A stretch of DNA of 17,753 nucleotides. Origin: Bacillota bacterium. GTDB taxonomy: Bacteria; Bacillota; Clostridia; UBA1381. The stretch covers positions 1 through 17,753 of the forward strand of contig JAJPXA010000239.1 of the NCBI GenBank assembly GCA_021205715.1, written 5' to 3'. Numbering within the stretch: position 1 is the stretch's first letter; every line of letters starts with the position of its first letter. Positions 1 to 7,050 of the stretch are shown one piece after another. Both the position numbers and the translations under genes were made by a program. The notes under the pieces were generated by a model, which was not told the DNA's origin, searched no databases, and saw only the letters and a list, made by a program, of their open reading frames with translations.

Positions 1-4
1 AATA

Positions 5-17
5 TATAATGTATAAT
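5..17 (+). promoter_or_regulatory. Possible -10 elements upstream of the Lrp/AsnC gene
   Basis: Two overlapping-spaced copies of TATAAT occur at 5-10 and 12-17, about 90 bases before the Lrp/AsnC start codon. Either could be a sigma-70-type -10 box. The matching -35 element would lie at or beyond the left edge of the window, so the promoter cannot be confirmed. The placement suits a promoter for the regulator-aminotransferase(-pyrG) unit. Confidence 0.35.
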
Positions 18-58
18 GACCGAGGAGTTTGTTCTTTGGTTTTAAGGCGGGTTCAGAG

Positions 59-81
59 TGATTTCTGTTAAGCCGAAATCA
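59..81 (+). promoter_or_regulatory. Inverted repeat in the leader of the Lrp/AsnC gene
   Basis: TGATTTC (59-65) and GAAATCA (75-81) form a perfect 7-bp inverted repeat with a 9-base spacer. It ends about 10 bases before the ribosome binding site GGAGG at 92-96. Lrp/AsnC regulators commonly bind near their own promoters, so this could be an autoregulatory operator. It could also be an RNA hairpin close to the ribosome binding site. It has no T-tract, so it is not an intrinsic terminator. The role is inferred from position only. Confidence 0.35.
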
Positions 82-104
82 GAAAATTTTTGGAGGCGAT
101 TGTT

Positions 105-587
105 ATGAACGACATTTTAAACATTTTGGACAAGGAGCAAAAGCAGCTTTCAAACGCGGATATTGCGCGTATGCTCGGCTGTGATGAAGCGGAAGTCGCC
201 GAAAAAATCAGCGGTCTTGAAAAGGAGCATATCATAGTCGGATATAAAACCATTATAAATTGGGATAAGACCGACCGCGAATATGTTACCGCCTTGATTG
301 AGTTAAGAGTTACCCCGCAGAGGGGCGAGGGCTTTGATAAGGTTGCGGAGCGCATTTACAAATATCCGCAGGTAAACTCGCTTTATCTTATGTCCGGCTC
401 GTATGACCTCGCGATTACGATTGAGGGCAAAACGATGAAAGAGGTCGCGCTTTTCGTCGCCGAGAAGCTCGCGCCGATGGATTCGGTGCTTTCGACGAAA
501 ACGCACTTCGTTTTGAAGAAATACAAGGACGAGGGTATGATATACGAGGACAACGAAAAAGATACAAGAGAGGTTATAACATTATGA
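105..587 (+). CDS. Lrp/AsnC family transcriptional regulator
   Basis: The protein has 160 residues. An N-terminal winged helix-turn-helix spans roughly residues 14-50, with a recognition region around LGCDEAEVAEKISGL. A Lrp/AsnC ligand-binding (RAM) domain spans about 63-138 and includes the typical SGSYDLAITI strand. Family members sense amino acids or related metabolites and act as dimers or octamers on DNA in the cytoplasm. The start is placed at ATG 105 because GGAGG at 92-96 lies 8 bases upstream; an in-frame TTG at 90 would overlap that ribosome binding site. The stop overlaps the aminotransferase start by 4 bases (ATGA), so the two are translationally coupled. The regulator therefore probably controls, or responds to the substrate of, that enzyme. 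The family is clear; the effector is unknown. Confidence 0.93.
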   Translation: MNDILNILDKEQKQLSNADIARMLGCDEAEVAEKISGLEKEHIIVGYKTIINWDKTDREYVTALIELRVTPQRGEGFDKVAERIYKYPQVNSLYLMSGSYDLAITIEGKTMKEVALFVAEKLAPMDSVLSTKTHFVLKKYKDEGMIYEDNEKDTREVITL

Positions 588-1756
588 TAGATTATGATAA
601 ATTGGTTTCACCGGTTGCGGCGAATATTCCGCCCTCGGGTATACGAAAATTTTTCGATGTTGTGAACGAGATGGACGATGCCATATCCTTGGGCGTCGGC
701 GAGCCGGATTTCATAACGCCGTGGACGATACGCGAGGCGGGTATTTACTCGCTTGAAAAGGGGCAGACATATTATACCGCGAACGCCGGTCTTTTGGAGC
801 TTCGCGAGGAGGTTTGCAGATATAACAGCCGTAAATTCGGCGTTGATTACGATTACAAAAGCGAGGTGCTTATAACCGTGGGCGGCTCGGAGGCGATAGA
901 CCTTATGGTTCGCTGCGTTGTGCGTCCCGGGGACGAGGTTATAATACCCGAGCCGAGCTTTGTGTGTTATAAGCCTTGCACAGTGCTTGCCGGAGGCGTT
1001 CCGGTGGTTATCGAAACGAAGGAGGAGGACGATTTCAGACTTACTCCCGAGCAGCTTAAAGCCGCGATTACCGATAAAACAAAGCTCTTAATTTTGCCGT
1101 TCCCGAACAATCCGACGGGCGCGGTGATGTCGAAGAGCGATTTGGAGGCGATAGCGGACGTCTTGGACGGCACGGACATATTGGTGCTGTCGGATGAGAT
1201 ATACGGCGAGCTTCGCTACAGCGAGGAGGGGCATATACCTTTTTCAAAGATAAAGAATATGCGTGACCGAACGGTGGTCGTAAACGGCTTTTCAAAGGCA
1301 TTCGCGATGACCGGCTGGCGCTTGGGCTACGCTCTGGGGCCCGCGCCGATAATAAAGCTAATGACAAAGGTGCATCAGTACGGCATAATGTCGTCGCCGA
1401 CGACGAGTCAGTACGCGGCGATTGAGGCGCTCAAGAGCTGCGATAACGACGTTGAGGAAATGTGCCGCGAATACAATTACAGACGCAGGTTTATAGTCGA
1501 CGGCTTTCGTGAAATGGGACTCGCATGCTTTGAGCCTTACGGCGCGTTTTACGTGTTCCCGAGTATAAAGAGCTTGGGTATGACCTCCGATGAGTTCTGC
1601 ACAAGGCTTTTGGAGGAGGAACACGTCGCGGTCGTTCCGGGAACGGCGTTCGGCAAATGCGGCGAGGGATTTATACGCTGTTCCTACGCGTATTCGATAG
1701 AAAATATTTCAGAGGCACTCGAAAGAATAAAGAAATTTGTAGAAAACCACAGATAA
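584..1756 (+). CDS. PLP-dependent aminotransferase, class I/II (fold type I)
   Basis: The protein has 390 residues, a normal length for an aspartate/aromatic-type aminotransferase. It should transfer an amino group between an amino acid and a 2-oxo acid in the cytoplasm. Visible hallmarks are the PNNPTG motif, the SDEIYGEL segment (PLP-binding Asp and Tyr), the Schiff-base Lys238 in GFSKAFAMTGWRLGY, and Arg365 in FIRCSYA for the substrate carboxylate. AGAGAGG at 567-573 precedes the ATG by 10 bases, inside the upstream gene. The 4-base overlap with the Lrp/AsnC gene implies co-expression. Substrate specificity cannot be read from the sequence; aspartate, aromatic or N-acyl-diaminopimelate type activities are all possible. 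The nearby pyrG does not settle it. Confidence 0.92.
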   Translation: MIDYDKLVSPVAANIPPSGIRKFFDVVNEMDDAISLGVGEPDFITPWTIREAGIYSLEKGQTYYTANAGLLELREEVCRYNSRKFGVDYDYKSEVLITVGGSEAIDLMVRCVVRPGDEVIIPEPSFVCYKPCTVLAGGVPVVIETKEEDDFRLTPEQLKAAITDKTKLLILPFPNNPTGAVMSKSDLEAIADVLDGTDILVLSDEIYGELRYSEEGHIPFSKIKNMRDRTVVVNGFSKAFAMTGWRLGYALGPAPIIKLMTKVHQYGIMSSPTTSQYAAIEALKSCDNDVEEMCREYNYRRRFIVDGFREMGLACFEPYGAFYVFPSIKSLGMTSDEFCTRLLEEEHVAVVPGTAFGKCGEGFIRCSYAYSIENISEALERIKKFVENHR

Positions 1757-1772
1757 GGGGGATTTTGAAAAA

Positions 1773-3395
1773 ATGTCAACAAAGTATATATTCGTAACGG
1801 GCGGTGTTGTTTCCGGTTTGGGCAAGGGAATCACAGCCGCGTCATTGGGCAGACTTTTAAAGGCAAGAGGTTATAAGGTAACAATGCAGAAGTTTGACCC
1901 GTACATCAATATGGACCCGGGAACGTTAAGCCCGTATCAGCACGGCGAGGTGTTCGTAACCGACGACGGTACGGAAACCGACCTTGATTTGGGTCATTAT
2001 GAGAGATTTATAGACGAAAATCTTAATGTGAACTCGAACGTTACTACCGGTAAGATTTATTGGTCGGTTATAACGAAGGAGCGCCGCGGCGATTATGACG
2101 GACGCACCGTGCAGGTTATTCCGCATATAACGAACGAGATTAAGGACAGAGTTTACCGCGCGGCAAGGGCGAACGACACGGATATTGTGATAACCGAGAT
2201 AGGCGGAACGGTCGGAGATATAGAGTCCACGCCGTTTTTGGAGGCGATACGACAGGTGTCCCACGAGGTGGGCAAGGAGAATTGTATGTACATTCACCTT
2301 ACGCTTGTGCCGTATCTTTCGACCTCGGGCGAGCAGAAAACAAAGCCGACGCAGCACAGCGTAAAGGAGCTTCTGAGCCTCGGTATTCAGCCGGACGTTT
2401 TGGTTTTGAGAACCGAAAAGCCGCTTGAGGAGGGCTTGGCTGAAAAAACCGCGTCGCTTTGCAATGTTGATCCCGAAAACGTGGTTCAGAATCTTGACCT
2501 TGAAACGCTTTACGAGGCGCCGCTGGCGCTTGAGAAAGAGGGACTCGCGCGCATTACCTGCAAGCGTTTGGGACTTAAGGACAACAAGCCTAAGCTTGAC
2601 GAATGGGAAAAGATGGTGAATGTCGCGAAGGAGCTGCTGAAAGGCGGCAAGGACGAGGTTACGATATCGCTCGTCGGAAAATATATAGCTTTGCACGACG
2701 CGTATATAAGCGTGGTTGAGTCGTTAAAGCACGGCGGCATAGCAAATTGCGCGAACGTTAATATAAATTGGGTTGACAGCGAGGAGGTAACTCCCGAAAC
2801 GGCGGATGAGCTGTTAAAATGCTCTGACGGTATTTTGGTTCCCGGCGGCTTTGGCGACCGAGGCATCGAGGGAATGGTTGTCGCAGCCGAGTACGCGAGA
2901 GAGCATGATATTCCGTATTTCGGAATATGCTTGGGTATGCAGATTGCGGTTATCGAGTTCGCGAGAAACGTTTTGGGTTACGCGGACGCCAATTCATCGG
3001 AGCTTAATCCGAACACGGAGCATCCGGTTATCGACCTTATGCCCGAGCAGAGGGATATAGAGGATTTGGGCGGCACGATGCGTTTGGGCTTGTATCCGTG
3101 CAAGCTCGCGGATGAGTCGCTTTCGCGTAAGATATACGAAAACGGCTTGATCTATGAGCGTCACCGCCACAGATACGAGTTCAACAATCAGTACAGAACG
3201 AAAATTACGGAAAAGGGTATGCTCCTCGCGGGACAATCGCCCGACGAAAAGCTGGTTGAAATTGTGGAGATACCCAAAAACAGGTGGCATATCGGAGTGC
3301 AGTTCCACCCCGAATTCAAATCCCGCCCGAATCACGCGCATCCCTTGTTCGCGTCGTTCATAAAGGCGGCTTTGGATAAAAGCAAGGAAAAATAA
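1773..3395 (+). CDS. pyrG: CTP synthase (glutamine-hydrolysing)
   Basis: CTP synthase converts UTP, ATP and glutamine to CTP in the last step of pyrimidine nucleotide synthesis. The 540-residue length matches the family. The N-terminal amidoligase domain (about 1-265) begins with the P-loop-like GGVVSGLGKGITAAS containing Lys18, and includes the QKFDPYINMDPGT and EIGGTVGDIES motifs. The C-terminal class I glutamine amidotransferase domain (about 290-535) shows the nucleophile Cys386 in YFGICLGMQ and the His512/Glu514 pair in GVQFHPEF. The start follows AAGGGGG (1755-1761) by 11 bases and lies 16 bases after the aminotransferase stop, so it may belong to the same transcript. In some Bacillota pyrG is controlled by CTP-dependent reiterative transcription, but no initiation signal for that is visible here. 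Confidence 0.98.
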   Translation: MSTKYIFVTGGVVSGLGKGITAASLGRLLKARGYKVTMQKFDPYINMDPGTLSPYQHGEVFVTDDGTETDLDLGHYERFIDENLNVNSNVTTGKIYWSVITKERRGDYDGRTVQVIPHITNEIKDRVYRAARANDTDIVITEIGGTVGDIESTPFLEAIRQVSHEVGKENCMYIHLTLVPYLSTSGEQKTKPTQHSVKELLSLGIQPDVLVLRTEKPLEEGLAEKTASLCNVDPENVVQNLDLETLYEAPLALEKEGLARITCKRLGLKDNKPKLDEWEKMVNVAKELLKGGKDEVTISLVGKYIALHDAYISVVESLKHGGIANCANVNINWVDSEEVTPETADELLKCSDGILVPGGFGDRGIEGMVVAAEYAREHDIPYFGICLGMQIAVIEFARNVLGYADANSSELNPNTEHPVIDLMPEQRDIEDLGGTMRLGLYPCKLADESLSRKIYENGLIYERHRHRYEFNNQYRTKITEKGMLLAGQSPDEKLVEIVEIPKNRWHIGVQFHPEFKSRPNHAHPLFASFIKAALDKSKEK

Positions 3396-3430
3396 ATCGG
3401 CAGCGTTTTTCGGCGGATGTCGGATTTATC

Positions 3431-3446
3431 AGCCGCTTGGGCGGCT
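3431..3446 (+). other. Small GC hairpin between pyrG and the ABC exporter genes
   Basis: AGCCGC (3431-3436) and GCGGCT (3441-3446) form a 6-bp perfect stem with a TTGG loop. The following bases are CAAAAATG, so there is no T-tract and it is at best a weak terminator on the plus strand. It may partly separate the pyrG transcript from the exporter transcript. No promoter was recognised in this 69-base gap. Confidence 0.3.
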
Positions 3447-3464
3447 CAAAAATGAGAGGTAAGA

Positions 3465-5189
3465 ATGTATTGGAAATATATTAAACCGTATTTGCCGTTT
3501 TTTATACTCGGCCCGGTGCTGATGCTCACGGAGGTGTGCGGAGAAATTGTTCTCCCCAAGCTGATGTCGGGTATGATAGATGTGGGTATCGCGGCGAAGG
3601 ACAGCACTTTTATAATAGAGCGCGCGCTTGAAATGCTCGGATTTGTCGGAGTTATGATAATCGGCGGAATTTTCGGACACTTCTTTTCGATAAAGGCGTC
3701 GGTTAATTTTTCGGCGGCTTTGAGAAAGGATTTGTTCAAGAAGGTGCAGGAGTTTTCATTTAAGAATATAGACAAATTTTCGACCGGCTCGCTTGTTACG
3801 CGTCTTACGAACGATATAACGCAAATTCAGAATTTCACAAGGCAGCTGCTTATCGGCGCGTTTCGCTCGCCGGGTATGCTTGTCGGCGGAATGATAATGG
3901 CGCTGTCGATAAACAAGCGTTTGGCGCTTGTTTTGGCGATTGTTATACCCGTTTTGGGAATCACAATCGGAATAATACTCAAAACCGCGTATCCGAGATT
4001 CGGAGCTATGCAGAAAAAATTGGACGGCTTAAATTCGGATATACAAGAGAATATTACAAATATGAGGGTTGTAAAATCGTTTGTAAGGACGCCTCACGAA
4101 ATACAGAAGTTTATAACCGCGAACGGTGATTTGCGGGGCGCGACGCTGAAGGCTATGGGACTGGTTATATCCACGATGCCGATTATGACGCTTGCTATGA
4201 ACATAACGACGATATGCGTCGTATGGTTCGGCGGCAACTTTGTTGTCGCGGGCGGTATGCAGGTCGGCGAGCTTACGGCATTCACGACGTATATAGTGCA
4301 GATTCTTATGTCGCTTATGATGCTTTCAAATATTATTTTGCAGTTTTCGCGCGCGAGCGCGTCGTCGAAGCGCATATGCGAGGTTCTTACGACCGAGGTT
4401 GACCTTACCGACGATAACGCGGCGGATAAGGATAAGATTGTTACTTGCGGTGACGTTGAGTTTCGCGACGTTTGCTTTAAGTACAGAGATGACGACGAGG
4501 AAAATATACTCGACCATATAAATTTGAAGATAGATCACGGAAGCGTTGTGGGCATAATAGGAATCACAGGCTCGGGAAAATCGTCGTTGGTTCAGCTTAT
4601 ACCGCGTCTTTACGACGTTACGGGCGGCGAGATTTTGGTTGACGGCGTTAATGTAAAGGATTATACGCTTAAAAATCTGCGCGGAGGAGTCGCGATGGTT
4701 TTGCAGAAAAACGTTCTGTTTTCGGGAAGTGTCGCGGATAACCTCAGATGGGGCGACCAAAACGCGAGCGACGAGGAGCTTAAAAGCGCCGCCTCGGCGG
4801 CGCAGGCGGACGAGTTTTTGCAAAGCTTCACCGACGGTTACGACACCGAGCTTGGACAGGGCGGCGTGAATGTGTCCGGCGGTCAAAAGCAGCGTCTTTG
4901 TATCGCGCGCGCGATATTAAAGAAGCCCAAAATTTTGATTTTGGACGACAGCACTTCCGCGGTTGATACCGCGACGGAGCGCAGAATACGCGAGAGCTTC
5001 GCGAGCGAGCTTAAGGACACGACAAAAATTATTATCGCTCAGCGTATCTCGTCGGTTGAGAGCGCGGATAAAATAGTGGTGCTTGACGACGGCAGGATTG
5101 TCGCGGAGGGCACTCATGCGGAGCTTTTAAAGACGAGCGAGGATTACCGCAACATCTGCTATTCGCAGATGGAAAAGGAGGTGGGTTGA
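3465..5189 (+). CDS. ABC exporter half-transporter with degenerate ATP site (multidrug type)
   Basis: The protein has 574 residues: a type IV (exporter) six-helix membrane domain over about 1-310, then a nucleotide-binding domain. Walker A is GITGSGKS (366-373, Lys372) and the signature is VSGGQ (470-474). Walker B ends LDD, so Asp495 replaces the catalytic Glu. The switch position holds Gln526 where most NBDs have His (IIIAQRISS). These two substitutions define the non-hydrolysing half of heterodimeric exporters such as TM287/TM288, BmrCD and TAP. The next gene supplies the competent Walker B and His. The start follows AGAGG at 3455-3459. Only one base separates its stop from the next start. 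It probably exports drugs, lipids or peptides from the cytoplasmic membrane; the substrate is not predictable. Confidence 0.93.
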   Translation: MYWKYIKPYLPFFILGPVLMLTEVCGEIVLPKLMSGMIDVGIAAKDSTFIIERALEMLGFVGVMIIGGIFGHFFSIKASVNFSAALRKDLFKKVQEFSFKNIDKFSTGSLVTRLTNDITQIQNFTRQLLIGAFRSPGMLVGGMIMALSINKRLALVLAIVIPVLGITIGIILKTAYPRFGAMQKKLDGLNSDIQENITNMRVVKSFVRTPHEIQKFITANGDLRGATLKAMGLVISTMPIMTLAMNITTICVVWFGGNFVVAGGMQVGELTAFTTYIVQILMSLMMLSNIILQFSRASASSKRICEVLTTEVDLTDDNAADKDKIVTCGDVEFRDVCFKYRDDDEENILDHINLKIDHGSVVGIIGITGSGKSSLVQLIPRLYDVTGGEILVDGVNVKDYTLKNLRGGVAMVLQKNVLFSGSVADNLRWGDQNASDEELKSAASAAQADEFLQSFTDGYDTELGQGGVNVSGGQKQRLCIARAILKKPKILILDDSTSAVDTATERRIRESFASELKDTTKIIIAQRISSVESADKIVVLDDGRIVAEGTHAELLKTSEDYRNICYSQMEKEVG

Positions 5190-5190
5190 T

Positions 5191-7011
5191 ATGCCTCCCA
5201 ATATCAGACCCGGCGGCGGACGGCGCGACCCCGTTACGGACACGCGCAAGCCGCATAATACAAAAAATACGATAAAACGGCTTCTTACATATATAGGAAA
5301 GTACAAGGGCAGACTGGTTTTCGCTTTTATATGCGTTATATTGTCGACGGCGTCCAATCTCGGCGCGTCGTATATGTTAAAACCCATTGTCGATAACCTT
5401 GTGAAAACCGATATAAGCGCCGCGGAGCGCATAGCGTCGCTTGCGTCAAGCCTCGCGCTTATGGCGGCGGTATATCTTGTCGGAGTCGCGGCAAACTATT
5501 TGCAGCAGAGGACTATGATACATATTTCGCAAAATTCGCTTTATGCGATAAGAAGCGATCTGTTCACGAAAATGCAGAGGCTTCCGATACGCTTTTTCGA
5601 CACCAACAGCACCGGCGAGGTTATGAGCCGCTACACTAACGACGTTGACGCGATAGGCGAAATTTTAAACACAACCGCGATACAGATATTCTCGGGGATT
5701 TTGACGCTTATCGGAACTCTCGCGATTATGCTTTATACCAACGCGGCGCTTACGTGCGTCACCGTTATAATGACGCCGCTGATGGCGCTTGTGGGCGGGA
5801 CGATTTCCAAGAAATCGAGCAAGTTTTTCAGAAAACAGCAGAGCGATTTGGGAAGCGTAAACGGATATGTTGAGGAAACCGTAACCGGTCAGAATGTCGT
5901 TAAGGTTTTCTGCCACGAGGAAAAGGTTGTAAGCGAGTTTTCCGAGCTTAACGAGGAGCTGCGCAAATCGCAGGTGCGCGCGCAGTTTGTCGGCGGCATT
6001 ATGGGCCCGTGTATGAACGCGATGAATCAGGTGAATTATACGCTTACCGCTATGGCGGGCTCCTTGTTTTGCCTTGCCACGGGTATGTTTAACCTCAGCG
6101 TCGGCGGACTCACGGTCTTTGTGAATTATTCAAGGCAGTTTTCAAGGCCCATAAACGAGCTTTCTCAGCAGGCGACCGTTATTATGTCGGCGCTTGCCGG
6201 CGCGGAGCGCGTGTTTGAGGTTATGGACGCGCCAAACGAGTATGACGGCAACGAGGGGGACATAGTTCTCGATAAGGTTGTCGGAAACGTGGCGGTCGAA
6301 AATATAACATTCGGATACAATCCCGACAAGGTTATATTAAAGGATGTTTCGTTTTACGCGCATCCCGGTCAGAAGATTGCGCTTGTAGGCTCGACCGGCG
6401 CGGGCAAAACTACGATAATGAACCTTATAACGCGTTTTTACGATGTCGACAAGGGCAGAATAACCGTTGACGGAATACCGATACGCGATATTAAAAAGGA
6501 CAGCTTAAGAGGCAATATAGCGATGGTTTTGCAGGACACGCATTTGTTCAGCGGGACCGTTATGGAAAATATACGCTACGGCAGACTTGACGCGACGGAC
6601 GAGGAGGTAATCGCGGCGGCGAAAACCGCGAGCGCGCACTCGTTTATAAAGCATTTGCCGCAGGGATACAACACCGTGTTAAACGGCGACGGCGCAAATC
6701 TGTCGCAGGGTCAGCGCCAGCTTTTGAATATCGCCCGCGCGGCATTGTCAAAGGCGCAGATTTTAATTTTGGACGAGGCGACAAGTTCCGTCGACACGCG
6801 CACCGAGCAGCAGATAAACAAGGGTATGGACGCGCTTATGGAAAACAGAACGACGTTCGTTATCGCGCACAGGTTATCGACAATCCGCAATTCGGACGCC
6901 ATAATGGTGCTTGAGCACGGCGAGATAATCGAGCGCGGCACTCACAGCGAGCTGCTTGCGTTAAAGGGCAGATATTATGAGCTTTATATGGGAATAAAAG
7001 AGCTTGATTAA
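5191..7011 (+). CDS. ABC exporter half-transporter with catalytic ATP site (multidrug type)
   Basis: The 606-residue partner of the preceding half-transporter has a basic, Gly/Pro-rich cytoplasmic N-terminus of about 30 residues, a six-helix exporter membrane domain to about residue 330, and an NBD. Walker A is GSTGAGKT (400-407, Lys406). Walker B ends LDEATSSVD with the catalytic Glu529. The switch His560 sits in VIAHRLST. The signature reads LSQGQ (504-508) instead of LSGGQ. In a head-to-tail dimer this altered signature faces the degenerate Walker site of the partner, so every deviation falls in one ATP site and the other site is fully canonical. AAAGGAGGTG inside the preceding gene's end (about 5174-5183) is a strong ribosome binding site. 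The two proteins are almost certainly an obligate heterodimer. Confidence 0.95.
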   Translation: MPPNIRPGGGRRDPVTDTRKPHNTKNTIKRLLTYIGKYKGRLVFAFICVILSTASNLGASYMLKPIVDNLVKTDISAAERIASLASSLALMAAVYLVGVAANYLQQRTMIHISQNSLYAIRSDLFTKMQRLPIRFFDTNSTGEVMSRYTNDVDAIGEILNTTAIQIFSGILTLIGTLAIMLYTNAALTCVTVIMTPLMALVGGTISKKSSKFFRKQQSDLGSVNGYVEETVTGQNVVKVFCHEEKVVSEFSELNEELRKSQVRAQFVGGIMGPCMNAMNQVNYTLTAMAGSLFCLATGMFNLSVGGLTVFVNYSRQFSRPINELSQQATVIMSALAGAERVFEVMDAPNEYDGNEGDIVLDKVVGNVAVENITFGYNPDKVILKDVSFYAHPGQKIALVGSTGAGKTTIMNLITRFYDVDKGRITVDGIPIRDIKKDSLRGNIAMVLQDTHLFSGTVMENIRYGRLDATDEEVIAAAKTASAHSFIKHLPQGYNTVLNGDGANLSQGQRQLLNIARAALSKAQILILDEATSSVDTRTEQQINKGMDALMENRTTFVIAHRLSTIRNSDAIMVLEHGEIIERGTHSELLALKGRYYELYMGIKELD

Positions 7012-7033
7012 ACGGCTTTTGAGTTCCGTTTTT
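7010..7033 (+). terminator. Weak hairpin after the ABC exporter genes
   Basis: AAACGG (7010-7015) and CCGTTT (7026-7031) form a 6-bp stem with a 10-base loop, followed by only two further T residues before the AGGAGGT ribosome binding site of the next gene (7034-7040). The stem overlaps the exporter stop codon. The short stem and T run suggest partial termination at most, so read-through into the 713-residue gene is likely. Confidence 0.35.
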
Positions 7034-7050
7034 AGGAGGTAAGACAAATT

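Noticed and set aside
90..104. Upstream in-frame TTG start giving a 165-residue Lrp/AsnC protein
   Set aside because: The TTG overlaps the strong GGAGG site at 92-96, which is perfectly spaced for ATG 105. The extra five residues have no counterpart that I know in the family.
1926..2696. Long minus-strand open frame (256 codons) opposite pyrG
   Set aside because: It lies entirely within the highly conserved CTP synthase gene, its translation is a basic, low-information sequence, and no ribosome binding site was recognised. It is an antisense shadow.
4326..4886. Minus-strand open frame (186 codons) opposite the first ABC half-transporter
   Set aside because: It covers the NBD coding region including Walker A and most of the signature region. 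The composition is atypical and there is no supporting motif, so it is a shadow of the real gene.
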